From Acinetobacter sp. ANC 4805 (GTDB taxonomy: Bacteria > Pseudomonadota > Gammaproteobacteria > Pseudomonadales > Moraxellaceae): DNA of 64,000 bases. Location: assembly GCF_022549495.1 (NCBI RefSeq), contig NZ_JAKZGD010000001.1, positions 463,078 to 527,077 on the forward strand, read 5' to 3'. Below the pieces are notes generated by a model. The model was not told the origin of the DNA, searched no databases, and worked only from the letters and a program-made list of their open reading frames with translations. How positions within the stretch are numbered: the first letter of the stretch is position 1; each line of letters opens with the position of its first letter. This document shows positions 54,922-63,917 of this stretch, in pieces. The translations under genes and the position numbers were made by a program.

Positions 54922-55590
54922 TTAAGAGAGAGACAGAATAAAGGTAGGTAGCCAAATTGCGGTAAAAACACCATTCACAGCCATGCCAAATGCAGCATAA
55001 CGCCCAGTAATAGGGCCTCGTTGCCACGCTTGTGCCGTACCTATTGCATGAGCAGCTAGACCTAAAGCTAAGCCTGAGGCACGTTCATCATGGATATGTT
55101 TTAAAATCAATGGAGAAAAAGCCGCGCCGATTACACCTGATAAAATCACAATCAGTGAAACCATCATCAGTGGTGCATGTAATAGCGTGGCAATGTTGAG
55201 CGCAATAGGCGTAGTGACTGCTCTGGTTGCAAAAGCCATAATCGTTGGTTCAGACATATGGAGTAAATAAGCAAGCCCCATAGGTAGTGCAACAGCACTG
55301 ATGCTGGCAAAACATAAAATCCCAATCATAGATTTAATTGGTAAGTCATCATAACGCATTGCAGCCAGTGGAATTGCTAAAGCAACAGTTACATAACCAA
55401 GCAAATGATTAAAGATACCATTCACATTATTTATGTACTGTTCATAGGGTACACCCAAGATAGCCAATAGCCCAATCACAATAAACATTGCAAAAACAAT
55501 TAAAGGAATCTGAGGAATTTTTTTATTCAGTGGTTTTGCGATGAGGTAACTAATAAAAGTAATGATGAATCCGTAAATAATCATAAACAT
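54922..55590 (-). CDS. lrgB: LrgB-family membrane protein
   Basis: A 222-residue membrane protein with about seven hydrophobic helices. RAVTTPIALNIA and ERASGLALGLAAHAIGTAQAW are the LrgB/CidB family signatures, including the Gly/His block near residue 180. Members work with a holin-like LrgA partner and influence autolysis, or in some organisms transport pyruvate or glycolate. The gene follows lrgA after 12 bases. Confidence 0.9.
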   Translation of the reverse strand: MFMIIYGFIITFISYLIAKPLNKKIPQIPLIVFAMFIVIGLLAILGVPYEQYINNVNGIFNHLLGYVTVALAIPLAAMRYDDLPIKSMIGILCFASISAVALPMGLAYLLHMSEPTIMAFATRAVTTPIALNIATLLHAPLMMVSLIVILSGVIGAAFSPLILKHIHDERASGLALGLAAHAIGTAQAWQRGPITGRYAAFGMAVNGVFTAIWLPTFILSLS

Positions 55591-55602
55591 ATTTATAGAT
55601 CC

Positions 55603-55983
55603 TTATAACCAACGCTTTGCCATTTTGGCGTAAACCCATAATGGCAATAAAGTACTCAATGTTAAAACAAATAGAAAGACAGGAATTTCTTTACCTAAAT
55701 GAACCAACATAATCAATGAGCCTGCACAAATAGGCAGAAATGCAAAGGCACTCTCTTTCATGATTTTGTTATTGGTATCAATAAGCCGATTGGAAATTTT
55801 CCTAAATCTTCTCCAGATTAATAAGGTGGTGAGCAAGCTGATCAGCCCTACGAGATTTCCAAGTTCGGGATGATGAAAGATAGTGGTGATGGCAACAGCA
55901 CCTTCACGAAATACAATAATTAATAAAATCGTGCAAAACCAAGCCATCCAGTCAATTTCTTTCATCTTCTCTCTAACGCTCAT
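55603..55983 (-). CDS. lrgA: CidA/LrgA-family holin-like protein
   Basis: A 126-residue protein with four hydrophobic segments; SAFAFLPICAGSLIML matches the LrgA region that usually reads FFVPAGVGLM, though here it is less typical. The charged N terminus and short length fit a holin-like partner for LrgB, which it directly precedes. A regulator such as LysR or LytTR is not adjacent. Confidence 0.82.
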   Translation of the reverse strand: MSVREKMKEIDWMAWFCTILLIIVFREGAVAITTIFHHPELGNLVGLISLLTTLLIWRRFRKISNRLIDTNNKIMKESAFAFLPICAGSLIMLVHLGKEIPVFLFVLTLSTLLPLWVYAKMAKRWL

Positions 55984-56023
55984 ATATATTAATGATCACT
56001 CATCACAATAATCATGATTAATG

Positions 56024-57352
56024 TCATTTTTCGAACTCTTCCAAAGGTCTTTGAAATAAAGCTGCTTTTGCTCCAAGAATTTCATCTAATGGCAAATGTG
56101 CTTGTTTAATCAATTGTTGTAACTTCTGGGGAGCAATACAAACTGATAAATGCAAATCACCATGCTCATCGTATTGTTCAGATTGAATGACATTGAGGGT
56201 ATAAAGTTGTGTACGTAGTTTACCGTAAGCAGGTTTAAGCACTAAGTCGAAATGTTGTAACTGTCCCATAAGACATTGTTGAACGGCTTGACTTAATAAG
56301 TCTAATCCTTGTTCAGAATGCGCAGAAACATAAACACGATCAGGCAAATCAGCTGCTTTATAAATAATTTTTGCGGCATCACCACTGAGGTCTATTTTAT
56401 TGTAAACATGTAAGATTGGTGCATCTGCTCCAATTTCTTTGAGAACAGATTCTACGGCTTCAATCTGTTCAGGCATATTCGGACTACTGCTATCAATCAC
56501 ATGCAAAAGTAAGGTCGCTTCTAGTGTTTCTTCCAAAGTTGCTTTGAAAGACTCAACTAAATCATGCTGTAGATTTCTCACAAATCCAACCGTATCGGCA
56601 AGTACGACTGTACCAATACCATCCCATTCTAAACGCCGTAAAGTGGGGTCGAGTGTTGCAAATAGTTGATCTGCCGCATACACATCACTTTTAGCTAAAA
56701 TATTAAACAGCGTTGATTTGCCTGCATTGGTATAACCAACCAAAGAAATCGTAGGAATTGCTGCCTTTTGGCGAGCAGCACGACCTTGTAAACGTGTTTG
56801 TTGGACTTTAATCAACTTATCTTTAAGTTGCGTAATACGCACTCGAATGAGGCGGCGGTCTGTTTCTAGTTGTGATTCACCTGGCCCACGTAGACCAATA
56901 CCACCTTTTTGTTGTTCTAAATTACCTGTAAAACCACGAATTAAACGGGTAGATAAATGTTTGAGTTGTGCGAGTTCGACCTGTAATTTACCTTCATGTG
57001 TCCGTGCGCGGAGTGCGAAAATATCTAAAATAAGACCTGTACGATCAATCACACGGCACTTCAGTATTCTTTCTAAATTACGTTCTTGAGCAGGGGAAAG
57101 AGAATGATCAAAAATAACCAATTCCGCTTCTTGTTCATTGACTAATTCTGCAATTTCATCAACTTTACCTGACCCAATAAAAAATTTGGGGTCAGGTCTA
57201 TTACGTTGTACCGTGATATGTTCAAGGATTCCAGCCCCAGCGGACTGAGCAAGCAATCGAAATTCTTCAGTATCAAGATCATCAAGTTGTTGAACCGAAA
57301 CGCTGACGAGAATAGCTCGCTCGCCAACTTGTTGTCGCTCAAAATTTTCCAC
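56024..57352 (-). CDS. hflX: Ribosome-splitting GTPase HflX
   Basis: A 442-residue GTPase that dissociates stalled 70S or 100S ribosomes, especially after heat stress. The N-terminal domain has NRPDPKFFIGSGKVDEI, followed by a helical coiled coil with LIRGFTGNLEQQKGGIGLRGPGESQLETDRR. The G domain has GYTNAGKSTLFN (G1), LADTVGFV (G3) and VYNKIDLS (G4). I chose a GTG at 57352 (VENFERQQVGERAILV), because the longer frame adds 47 residues that do not resemble HflX. hfq is not next to it as in enterobacteria. Confidence 0.93.
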   Translation of the reverse strand: MENFERQQVGERAILVSVSVQQLDDLDTEEFRLLAQSAGAGILEHITVQRNRPDPKFFIGSGKVDEIAELVNEQEAELVIFDHSLSPAQERNLERILKCRVIDRTGLILDIFALRARTHEGKLQVELAQLKHLSTRLIRGFTGNLEQQKGGIGLRGPGESQLETDRRLIRVRITQLKDKLIKVQQTRLQGRAARQKAAIPTISLVGYTNAGKSTLFNILAKSDVYAADQLFATLDPTLRRLEWDGIGTVVLADTVGFVRNLQHDLVESFKATLEETLEATLLLHVIDSSSPNMPEQIEAVESVLKEIGADAPILHVYNKIDLSGDAAKIIYKAADLPDRVYVSAHSEQGLDLLSQAVQQCLMGQLQHFDLVLKPAYGKLRTQLYTLNVIQSEQYDEHGDLHLSVCIAPQKLQQLIKQAHLPLDEILGAKAALFQRPLEEFEK

Positions 57353-57426
57353 GCGGTTATCAGATCCTGAGTATTGAACGCTTATTCTAGAATAAACCTC
57401 TAGCAAAGGGCAAAGGCTTCGTCCAT

Positions 57427-57567
57427 TTATATGACATGATGATGTAAAAGCCCAATTAAGCCAACCAGTGCACCGATATATAGAATTGACCAACCTAGGA
57501 ACATTCTTAAAGCATAACCATAAGGAATTTTGATTTGAGGTTGAGATGTCGTGTGTTGTCTATTCAT
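57427..57567 (-). CDS. Small single-helix membrane protein (46 residues)
   Basis: An ATG at 57567 with AAGGTGA 4-5 bases upstream starts MNRQHTTSQPQIKIPYGYAL and continues with one hydrophobic helix (about residues 22-41) and a His-rich end LLHHHVI before TAA. A hydrophilic basic start, one helix and a strong ribosome-binding site make it a likely real small protein. It lies 74 bases upstream of hflX on the same strand. No family known to me. Confidence 0.65.
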   Translation of the reverse strand: MNRQHTTSQPQIKIPYGYALRMFLGWSILYIGALVGLIGLLHHHVI

Positions 57568-57757
57568 CACATCACCTTTTTATCTGTTAATTCGATTTAA
57601 ATATATTAATTGATCTAAAATATCTTTTAAAATTGAAAATAATTATACTCACATTCGCTTTTTCTCATGGTGATAACGTTTATAAACGGATATGCTCATG
57701 CTATAAGTGAATTAGTTCAATGCAATGTGCATACATGCGTACGGTTTTAATGATTTT

Positions 57758-58588
57758 ATGACTCAAGAAGCAACAGTAGCAAATAACACACCATTAAATT
57801 TAATCTCTAAATTGAGCTTGTACAGTAAAAAACTAGCCTCAGGTCTGGAAACAATTGGTGAGGGTTTCTATCTCATCTATCGACATGGCCTATACAAAGA
57901 TCCAAATAACCCAATTAACACACGTTACGTCCAATATTTTTGCCGACGGTTATGTGAAGTTTTTAATATCGAAGTGCAGATACATGGCACCATTCCACGA
58001 GAACCTGCGCTTTGGGTGAGTAATCATATTTCATGGTTGGATGTTGCAGTTCTTGGCTCTGGCGCACGGATTTTCTTTTTGGCAAAAGCAGAAGTTGAGA
58101 AATGGCCAATTTTGGGAAATCTCGCAAAAGGTGGCGGAACTCTATTTATTAAACGAGGCTCTGGTGATTCACTTCGAATCAAAGAGCAAATTACCGAGTT
58201 TTTAAAACAAGATATTCCCGTTCTGTTCTTTCCTGAGGCAACTACGACTGATGGTCGTCAGGTCAAAAAAGTACATGGGCGTTTATTAGGTGCGGCAATT
58301 GAAGCGCAACGTCCAATACAAGTTTGCGTGATTTGCTATGTCAATCAGCAAGGTGAATTGGATATGGTTGCACCATTTATTGGCGACATGTCATTTGCCG
58401 AACATGTGCAACATGTTTTAGAAATGCCAAAAGTCACTGCACACTTACTGACTTTACCTGCGATTCCCGTAGAAGGGCATACGCTTGATACGCTGACTAA
58501 AGAAGTTGATCGTCAAATGCGAGCAGGTTTGCTTACGTTACAAACGAAAGTTCTAGCTGTAATGCCAGAAAGTAATCAAACTACATAA
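57758..58588 (+). CDS. Lysophospholipid (1-acylglycerol-3-phosphate) acyltransferase, PlsC family
   Basis: A PlsC-type acyltransferase of about 276 residues. The catalytic HxxxxD is VSNHISWLDV, followed by FLAKAEVEKWPILGNLAKGGGTLFIKRG and VLFFPEATTTDGRQVK (acceptor-binding EGTT-like block). It acylates a lysophospholipid at the membrane. Two starts are possible: ATG at 57758 or the in-frame ATG at 57725; neither has a good ribosome-binding site. Its 3' end overlaps the convergent phospholipase D-type gene by 8 bases. Confidence 0.87.
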   Translation: MTQEATVANNTPLNLISKLSLYSKKLASGLETIGEGFYLIYRHGLYKDPNNPINTRYVQYFCRRLCEVFNIEVQIHGTIPREPALWVSNHISWLDVAVLGSGARIFFLAKAEVEKWPILGNLAKGGGTLFIKRGSGDSLRIKEQITEFLKQDIPVLFFPEATTTDGRQVKKVHGRLLGAAIEAQRPIQVCVICYVNQQGELDMVAPFIGDMSFAEHVQHVLEMPKVTAHLLTLPAIPVEGHTLDTLTKEVDRQMRAGLLTLQTKVLAVMPESNQTT

Positions 58589-60212
58589 AGCCTTCAATCG
58601 GCAGCCATGAAATAATTTTCATTCCTGCTTTTTGCCACCATTTCATACGAGGTTCTTCAGTGTAAATCACAGGGCCTTGAGGGGTTTGGCGCTGCCATGT
58701 AATTTTCTTATTGGCATCTAACACAAGTTTATAAGCATATTTACTCAGATTTTGATCCATGGTGGCATGAACTGCTTGTGCCAATGGTGGGCTATTCAGA
58801 AGTACCCCTATTTCTGTATTTAAATATGCGGAGCGAGGGTCAAAATTAAATGAACCAATAAAAACTTGTTTTTCATCTAATGCCATTAGCTTGGCGTGTA
58901 GACTTGAACGGCTTAAACCCTTGATATTCACTTTTGCTTTTTTAGCCAAGTCTTCTGTGTGCTTATCTAGATTGTCTTTATCTGGAGCGGGCAAAAATTC
59001 ATAAAGCTGTACACCATGTTCAAGTAAATCTTGGCGGTATTTTCCATAAAAAGCATGAACGACAGCCACATCATTGGCCTGAAATGAATTGGTGAGAACT
59101 CTGACTTCGATCCCATCTTGAGCAAGTTCATTGAGGATTTTAGCGCCCTTTTTTTCAGGTACGAAGTAGGCAGAAATTAAATCAATATTCTTTTCAGGTT
59201 GTTCTAAATGGTTAATTAGCTGAAAGTTAAGATGTTCCTGTTTCTTTGCTTTAGATTTGATTTTGTCAGGGGAATCTTTAACAACTTCCGCTTTTACCCA
59301 ATTTAAAGGAATGTCCCGACTGATAATGGAATCAATTGCTTGTGAGTTACTGGTCAAATCTAGATAGTTTTGCACAGTCGCTCTTTTATAATGTTCATCA
59401 AGCTGCTGTTTTAAACTCTCATAGCTTAAACGATGTGATTTCTGATTGACGATTTCACGTACATCATAGGCATAATTATGCTGCCAATATTCGTCAAAAG
59501 ACTGTGAAATATCAGTGACTGCTGTACCCACGAGCATCACATCAACATCAGAAAACTGGTAGTTATCACTGACATTATAATATTGATTAGTCATGTTTCT
59601 GCCACCAATTAGAGCAACTTGATGGTCTGCAATAAAGCTCTTATTGTGCATTCGACGATTGATACGTTTTAAGTCTAAAACCATATCTAAGGCGCGGTAT
59701 TTTCGAAAACGATATGGGTTAAATAATTTAACTTCAATATTTGGGTGCTGTGCTAAAGCCAAGAAAATTCCTTCAGTGCTCTTCGCATTATTATCATCAA
59801 TAAGTAAACGAACTTTAACGCCACGATCTGCCGCACGAATCAGCGCATGTAAGGCAAGAGCACCGACTTTGTCATTGTCCCAAATGTAATATTGTAAATC
59901 TAAAGTTTTTTCGGCTTTGTCAATTAAACGCAGTCGGGCTGCCAATGCTTCTAAAGGTTCAAATAAAATGTGATAGCCCGTAAGTTCTGGGTTTTGTTGT
60001 TGTAATGGTTGGATGATTTGAGCCAAAGTTGTTTGGTTGAGTTCAATCGGTTGAATTTCAGTTTGCTGTACCGCTTCAAATTTATGTTTTGGTAAGGTAC
60101 TACATCCTGTGATTGTGATCGCAATACTGCAATAAATCGCAAACATACTTTTATTGTAAGTAGTTGTACTTATTTTTGTATGTTTACCATTTAGATGAGA
60201 AAATTGCGTCAT
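58581..60212 (-). CDS. Phospholipase D-family lipoprotein (cardiolipin synthase-like)
   Basis: A 543-residue protein with a lipobox TITGC (Cys37) and two HKD motifs: HNKSFIADHQVALIGGRN (about residues 188-205) and LHAKLMALDEKQVFIGSFNFD (about 453-473). These pair to form one active site. The architecture is that of ClsC-type cardiolipin synthases and related PLD enzymes. The lipid anchor suggests a periplasmic or outer-membrane location. It faces a PlsC-type acyltransferase with overlapping 3' ends, a combination that fits phospholipid remodelling. Confidence 0.88.
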   Translation of the reverse strand: MTQFSHLNGKHTKISTTTYNKSMFAIYCSIAITITGCSTLPKHKFEAVQQTEIQPIELNQTTLAQIIQPLQQQNPELTGYHILFEPLEALAARLRLIDKAEKTLDLQYYIWDNDKVGALALHALIRAADRGVKVRLLIDDNNAKSTEGIFLALAQHPNIEVKLFNPYRFRKYRALDMVLDLKRINRRMHNKSFIADHQVALIGGRNMTNQYYNVSDNYQFSDVDVMLVGTAVTDISQSFDEYWQHNYAYDVREIVNQKSHRLSYESLKQQLDEHYKRATVQNYLDLTSNSQAIDSIISRDIPLNWVKAEVVKDSPDKIKSKAKKQEHLNFQLINHLEQPEKNIDLISAYFVPEKKGAKILNELAQDGIEVRVLTNSFQANDVAVVHAFYGKYRQDLLEHGVQLYEFLPAPDKDNLDKHTEDLAKKAKVNIKGLSRSSLHAKLMALDEKQVFIGSFNFDPRSAYLNTEIGVLLNSPPLAQAVHATMDQNLSKYAYKLVLDANKKITWQRQTPQGPVIYTEEPRMKWWQKAGMKIISWLPIEGFM

Positions 60213-60315
60213 AATCTTTACTGATTAAAAGTTGGACTTGAGTATAGCATTTCATCAAACATTATAAATATGAGATGCGATGTATGCCCCTAATGTCAGA
60301 TTAATGAGAGTGGTA

Positions 60316-61326
60316 ATGTCGAATTCAGACACAATTATTTTAACTTTTTATCTTATTTTTATCGGTTTAGCACTATGGGCATTTGCTCAGGCATGGATAC
60401 ACCAAGCAAGAACAGAAACCATTCATCCTTTCAAAGCTTTTGTACATTTAGCTGCTTTTTATCTCTCTTATTTATTGATTCCACTTTGGTTTTTTAGTTT
60501 ATATGCAGGCTGGTCTGCATATTACAGCTTTCATGAATCCATTTTTGTTTTCAGCTTAACCAGTTTATTGATTTATGCTCGATTTATTGAGCCGCATTTG
60601 GTTCATATTAAGCATCATCAGTACCGTTTAAATCCAGATCAAGAGTTTATAAAACCTGTCAAAGTTGCACTTATTGCGGATATGCATGTGGGATTATTTT
60701 CAGGTCATGAGCGACAGCTAAAAACGATTGTTAAAAAGTTAAATGATGCACAGCCTGATATTGTGGTGGTTGCTGGCGACTGGACGTACGAACCTGAAAA
60801 CCGTTTGATTCAGGAACTCTCTGTTTTAAAGGAAATACAAGCGCCCGTTTATTCTGTGCCTGGGAATCATGATGAGCAATATCCAGGTCCTCCAATACAA
60901 TCATTATTAAAAGCAGCTTTAGAGCAAAATAACGTCATGGATATAGAAGGGAAAATCATTGATTTCGATGAGTTTCGCTTGATCGGCATTGGCGATCTGT
61001 GGGCAGGTAAGGCAAATATGCGTTTTATGCCGGATTTACCACAAGATAAACCATGGCTGATTTTATCTCATAATCCTGATACCGTTGATATGGTACCTGA
61101 ATTACCCATGCGTCCATTGATGCTTGCAGGTCATACCCATGGTGGACAAATCGAATTGCCGTGGATTACAACCTATATCATGAAAAAGGTCTCTATTTTA
61201 GGACATAAAAAAGGCTTTTACACGCATGAACATGCAGATGTGTTTGTAACTGTTGGAACAGGCATGGTTGGTGTACCATTTCGGTTTCGAGTGCCACCGA
61301 CCATTGATATTATTGAATTAATATGA
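60316..61326 (+). CDS. Membrane-bound metallophosphoesterase
   Basis: A 336-residue protein with three N-terminal membrane segments (about residues 5-25, 40-60, 70-90) and a calcineurin-like domain: ALIADMHVGLFSGH (D and H), VVVAGDWTYEP, VPGNHDEQYPGP, LILSHNPD and LAGHTHGGQIELP, the full set of dimetal-binding motifs. Related proteins (YaeI-like) hydrolyse phosphodiester or pyrophosphate lipids; the substrate here is unknown. The ATG at 60316 was preferred to one at 60280 on spacing and sequence. Confidence 0.88.
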   Translation: MSNSDTIILTFYLIFIGLALWAFAQAWIHQARTETIHPFKAFVHLAAFYLSYLLIPLWFFSLYAGWSAYYSFHESIFVFSLTSLLIYARFIEPHLVHIKHHQYRLNPDQEFIKPVKVALIADMHVGLFSGHERQLKTIVKKLNDAQPDIVVVAGDWTYEPENRLIQELSVLKEIQAPVYSVPGNHDEQYPGPPIQSLLKAALEQNNVMDIEGKIIDFDEFRLIGIGDLWAGKANMRFMPDLPQDKPWLILSHNPDTVDMVPELPMRPLMLAGHTHGGQIELPWITTYIMKKVSILGHKKGFYTHEHADVFVTVGTGMVGVPFRFRVPPTIDIIELI

Positions 61327-61330
61327 ATTA

Positions 61331-61360
61331 AAAAAGCCAACTTCTTTGAGTTGGCTTTTT
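61331..61360. terminator. Bidirectional terminator between the phosphoesterase gene and yfiB
   Basis: Twelve-base arms AAAAAGCCAACT/AGTTGGCTTTTT with a 6-base loop, between convergent genes. Confidence 0.88.
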
Positions 61361-61374
61361 TAGATTTGTACATG

Positions 61375-61854
61375 TTAAGGAATGATGATAATCGTAACTC
61401 TGCGGTTATTTGCACGGTTCTCATCAGAGGTATTTGGAACAAACGGTTGGCTTGAACCGCGTCCAATTACAGTTAAATTATTGGGTTTAAATGCTTGATT
61501 GATGAAAATAGTAGAAACACTTTGAGCACGTTCCTCAGACAACTTTTGATTATATTCAGGGCTACCAATGTCATCTGTATGGCCAACAATCTTTAATTTA
61601 TGCAAGTCATATTTGTTCAATTGGTTTGCAAGACGAATAATCTCATTTTGATGTTCAGGTTTGATATCTGCTTTATTGAAGTCAAATAATAAACGTTCAG
61701 GTAAGCCAAGACTCCAACCTTCATCTGTTAAAACAAAACCTTCTTTTTTTAACATTTTGACCTGACGATATTTCAACGGGCCAAAACTTAAACAGCCAGC
61801 CAATGTTAGGCAAAGCAACGCTACAAATGAAATTTTAATGGTATGGGCGCGCAT
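61375..61854 (-). CDS. yfiB: YfiB-type OmpA-like lipoprotein
   Basis: A 159-residue lipoprotein: lipobox LTLAGC (Cys21), a short linker region (residues about 22-50), then an OmpA C-terminal peptidoglycan-binding domain (LLFDFNKADIKPEHQNEI, VGHTDDIGSPEYNQKLSEERAQSV, NRANNRRV). In Pseudomonas YfiB sits in the outer membrane and draws YfiR away from YfiN, switching on c-di-GMP synthesis. Third gene of yfiR-yfiN-yfiB, 8 bases after yfiN. Confidence 0.9.
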   Translation of the reverse strand: MRAHTIKISFVALLCLTLAGCLSFGPLKYRQVKMLKKEGFVLTDEGWSLGLPERLLFDFNKADIKPEHQNEIIRLANQLNKYDLHKLKIVGHTDDIGSPEYNQKLSEERAQSVSTIFINQAFKPNNLTVIGRGSSQPFVPNTSDENRANNRRVTIIIIP

Positions 61855-61862
61855 AACATGTC

Positions 61863-63086
61863 CTAAATTTCTGGTTTATAAAGAAACCAATGTGGGTTTA
61901 AATTTTTAGCTTTATACATTGCCTGATCTGCCTGCATCACCAAGTCATCTGGATTATCAGCAAACTGAGAAAAAGCAATCCCTAAACTAAAGCTAAAATG
62001 AATAAGCTGACCGTTAAAATCCAAAGGTTCTTTGCAACTTGCAAGTAAACTTTCAGCAATTGCTTGTAAATGATCCGCATGGTGGATGGTATGTAAGATA
62101 ATTGCAAACTCATCACCGCCCAAACGAGCAATAAAATCTTCTTGTCGAACAGATAACATTAAACGTGAAGCCATTTCTCTTAAAACGGCATCACCAGCCA
62201 AATGTCCATATTGGTCATTAATAATTTTGAATTTATTATTATCTATAAAAATAAGAGCAGAATTGTGGCGGTATTGTTTATTTTTGAAGATATTGATAAT
62301 TTCCTCATAAAAATAATGGCGATTAGGTAAGCTGGTCAGTTGATCATGATGAGCTTGGAAAGAAAGTTGGCGGTTCTCTTTTTGCAAATGAGTATGCCAA
62401 ATCTGGATTTCTTCTAAGAGTTCATTAAATACCATATTTAAATTTTGGAACTCTTTAATCTGGTTATTCGGAAAACGTAAATTATAAGCTTTCTGGTCAC
62501 TTACTAATTGAGCGATATGCGTTAATGGCTTGATTGCTTGCATAATTTGACGATAAGTAAGGTTCACAGACCATAAAAGTGCAATCACAATGAAGAACAT
62601 TGAAATTGCTAAACCAAGAATAATAGTCTTTAAAAAATGTAAAATATTTTCTGAGCTGCCATATAAAACTAATTCGCCGACTTGTTTCTTATGATGAATA
62701 ACCGTCAGTTTGATTGGATCATGTAGAAACCATTTATCTAATACGCTTTGTAAAAACGATGTGTGGTCGATTTGCTTGGTACTTTCTGCTAATAATTGAT
62801 GCTCTGGATCATAAACATGAATACTACGAATCGCATGTTCTGTTGTGTAGTCCGCTAAAATTTGATCAATTGCTCCTTTGTCCTTGAAGACAACAGCGGG
62901 CTGGATTCGTTCAAGTAGCGTTTGACTTAATAGTTGTAAATTTTGTTTGGCGTACGTTTCCATTGTGAATATGGAAATAGTTGCAAAGGTAAAGGAACAA
63001 ATGACAAAGGTAAGCGCAAAAATCGAGAACTGAGACTTACGAAATAACGCACGTAATGAAGTGGACTGATATAAATTCGAAATCAC
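61863..63086 (-). CDS. yfiN: YfiN-type membrane diguanylate cyclase
   Basis: A 407-residue protein with a membrane helix (about 20-42), a periplasmic PAS-like CHASE8 region (43-150), a second helix (about 152-174), a HAMP domain (about 175-232) and a GGDEF domain. The active site reads GGDEF at 323-327, preceded by RQED (314-317), an RxxD product-inhibition site at the usual distance. It makes cyclic di-GMP from GTP. The domain order equals YfiN/TpbB and its neighbours are yfiR and yfiB. Confidence 0.93.
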   Translation of the reverse strand: MISNLYQSTSLRALFRKSQFSIFALTFVICSFTFATISIFTMETYAKQNLQLLSQTLLERIQPAVVFKDKGAIDQILADYTTEHAIRSIHVYDPEHQLLAESTKQIDHTSFLQSVLDKWFLHDPIKLTVIHHKKQVGELVLYGSSENILHFLKTIILGLAISMFFIVIALLWSVNLTYRQIMQAIKPLTHIAQLVSDQKAYNLRFPNNQIKEFQNLNMVFNELLEEIQIWHTHLQKENRQLSFQAHHDQLTSLPNRHYFYEEIINIFKNKQYRHNSALIFIDNNKFKIINDQYGHLAGDAVLREMASRLMLSVRQEDFIARLGGDEFAIILHTIHHADHLQAIAESLLASCKEPLDFNGQLIHFSFSLGIAFSQFADNPDDLVMQADQAMYKAKNLNPHWFLYKPEI

Positions 63087-63091
63087 GATGA

Positions 63092-63604
63092 TTACTCCGT
63101 ATTCTTCGCCAAGATTAAGACTCGGGGATCGATATGAACTTTGGAGTAACTCAAAGCATCTAGATTGACCTTAAAAGTAGATAAAGTATTTTGATTATAT
63201 AAACAAAAAATACTACCAATTTCACAGGCTAGGTTATTTGTACTTAAAGATAATAAAGAACGTGAAGGATATGACTGAATTAAACTTTGCTGTTGTTGTG
63301 GTGATGTTGTCGAAAAGTACACCACATGACACTCAGTTTTAGGAAAATCCTTCGCATTAATAGCTTGCACCTGATAGTCGTAAGAGAGTTGTTTAATGCT
63401 TGACTGAAATTGTGTTGCAGCTTCAGGATTATCTACAACACAAATAATAGGACGAGATGTATTTGGCCATTTACTATAAGTTAAGATTGTTAATGCTAAT
63501 TCATAAAAATTATGGTTTGAAATAGCGTAACAAATTTGGCTTGTAGCAATTGATGCTGCAAACAATATAGGTTTTAATTTTTTACCCGCAAACCGTATGT
63601 TCAA
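63092..63604 (-). CDS. yfiR: YfiR-type periplasmic repressor of YfiN
   Basis: A 170-residue exported protein (signal to about residue 27, CYA) of the YfiR/DUF4154 family, with the typical ILTYSKWP early motif and several cysteines (ICVVDN, TECHVV, LACEIGSIFC) able to form the disulfides reported for YfiR. It inhibits YfiN in the periplasm until sequestered by YfiB. First gene of the operon; yfiN starts 5 bases after its stop. Confidence 0.9.
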   Translation of the reverse strand: MNIRFAGKKLKPILFAASIATSQICYAISNHNFYELALTILTYSKWPNTSRPIICVVDNPEAATQFQSSIKQLSYDYQVQAINAKDFPKTECHVVYFSTTSPQQQQSLIQSYPSRSLLSLSTNNLACEIGSIFCLYNQNTLSTFKVNLDALSYSKVHIDPRVLILAKNTE

Positions 63605-63749
63605 TCAAAAATGCCAAAATGTGAGCCAAGGAGCACATTCTACTTAACTTAATTGCTTAAAAAAAGTTCTTGTCGATAAAGAAAACCTATTAAAAATGGC
63701 TAATTGGTATAAAAAACACCCAAACAAACAAAAAAGATTAACGGAGGGG

Positions 63750-63777
63750 TTGTATTGGGTTAGGAATCCTGTAGAAT
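63750..63777 (+). promoter_or_regulatory. rrn-like promoter P1
   Basis: TTGTAT, 16-base spacer, TAGAAT, then GCACATCC as a discriminator. Preceded by A-rich DNA. Confidence 0.65.
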
Positions 63778-63889
63778 GCACATCCATCGGCGGTGATGCA
63801 GATAAAAACTTGTTGAGAAACAAGGATTTGGCTAGATTGGTTAGATTCTTGGGAAGATTGGTAGGTTTTAAAAATATCGAAATTACCTG

Positions 63890-63917
63890 TTGACTTTAGT
63901 TTAGGTTAGAGTAACAT
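63890..63917 (+). promoter_or_regulatory. rrn-like promoter P2
   Basis: TTGACT, 16-base spacer, TAACAT, then the GC-rich AGCCGACC discriminator expected at stringently controlled promoters. Confidence 0.7.

Noticed and set aside
63696..63893. 65-codon plus-strand frame near the right edge
   Set aside because: It covers both the A-rich upstream region and promoter P1 of the rrn-like control region, is basic and unlike any family, and has no ribosome-binding site.
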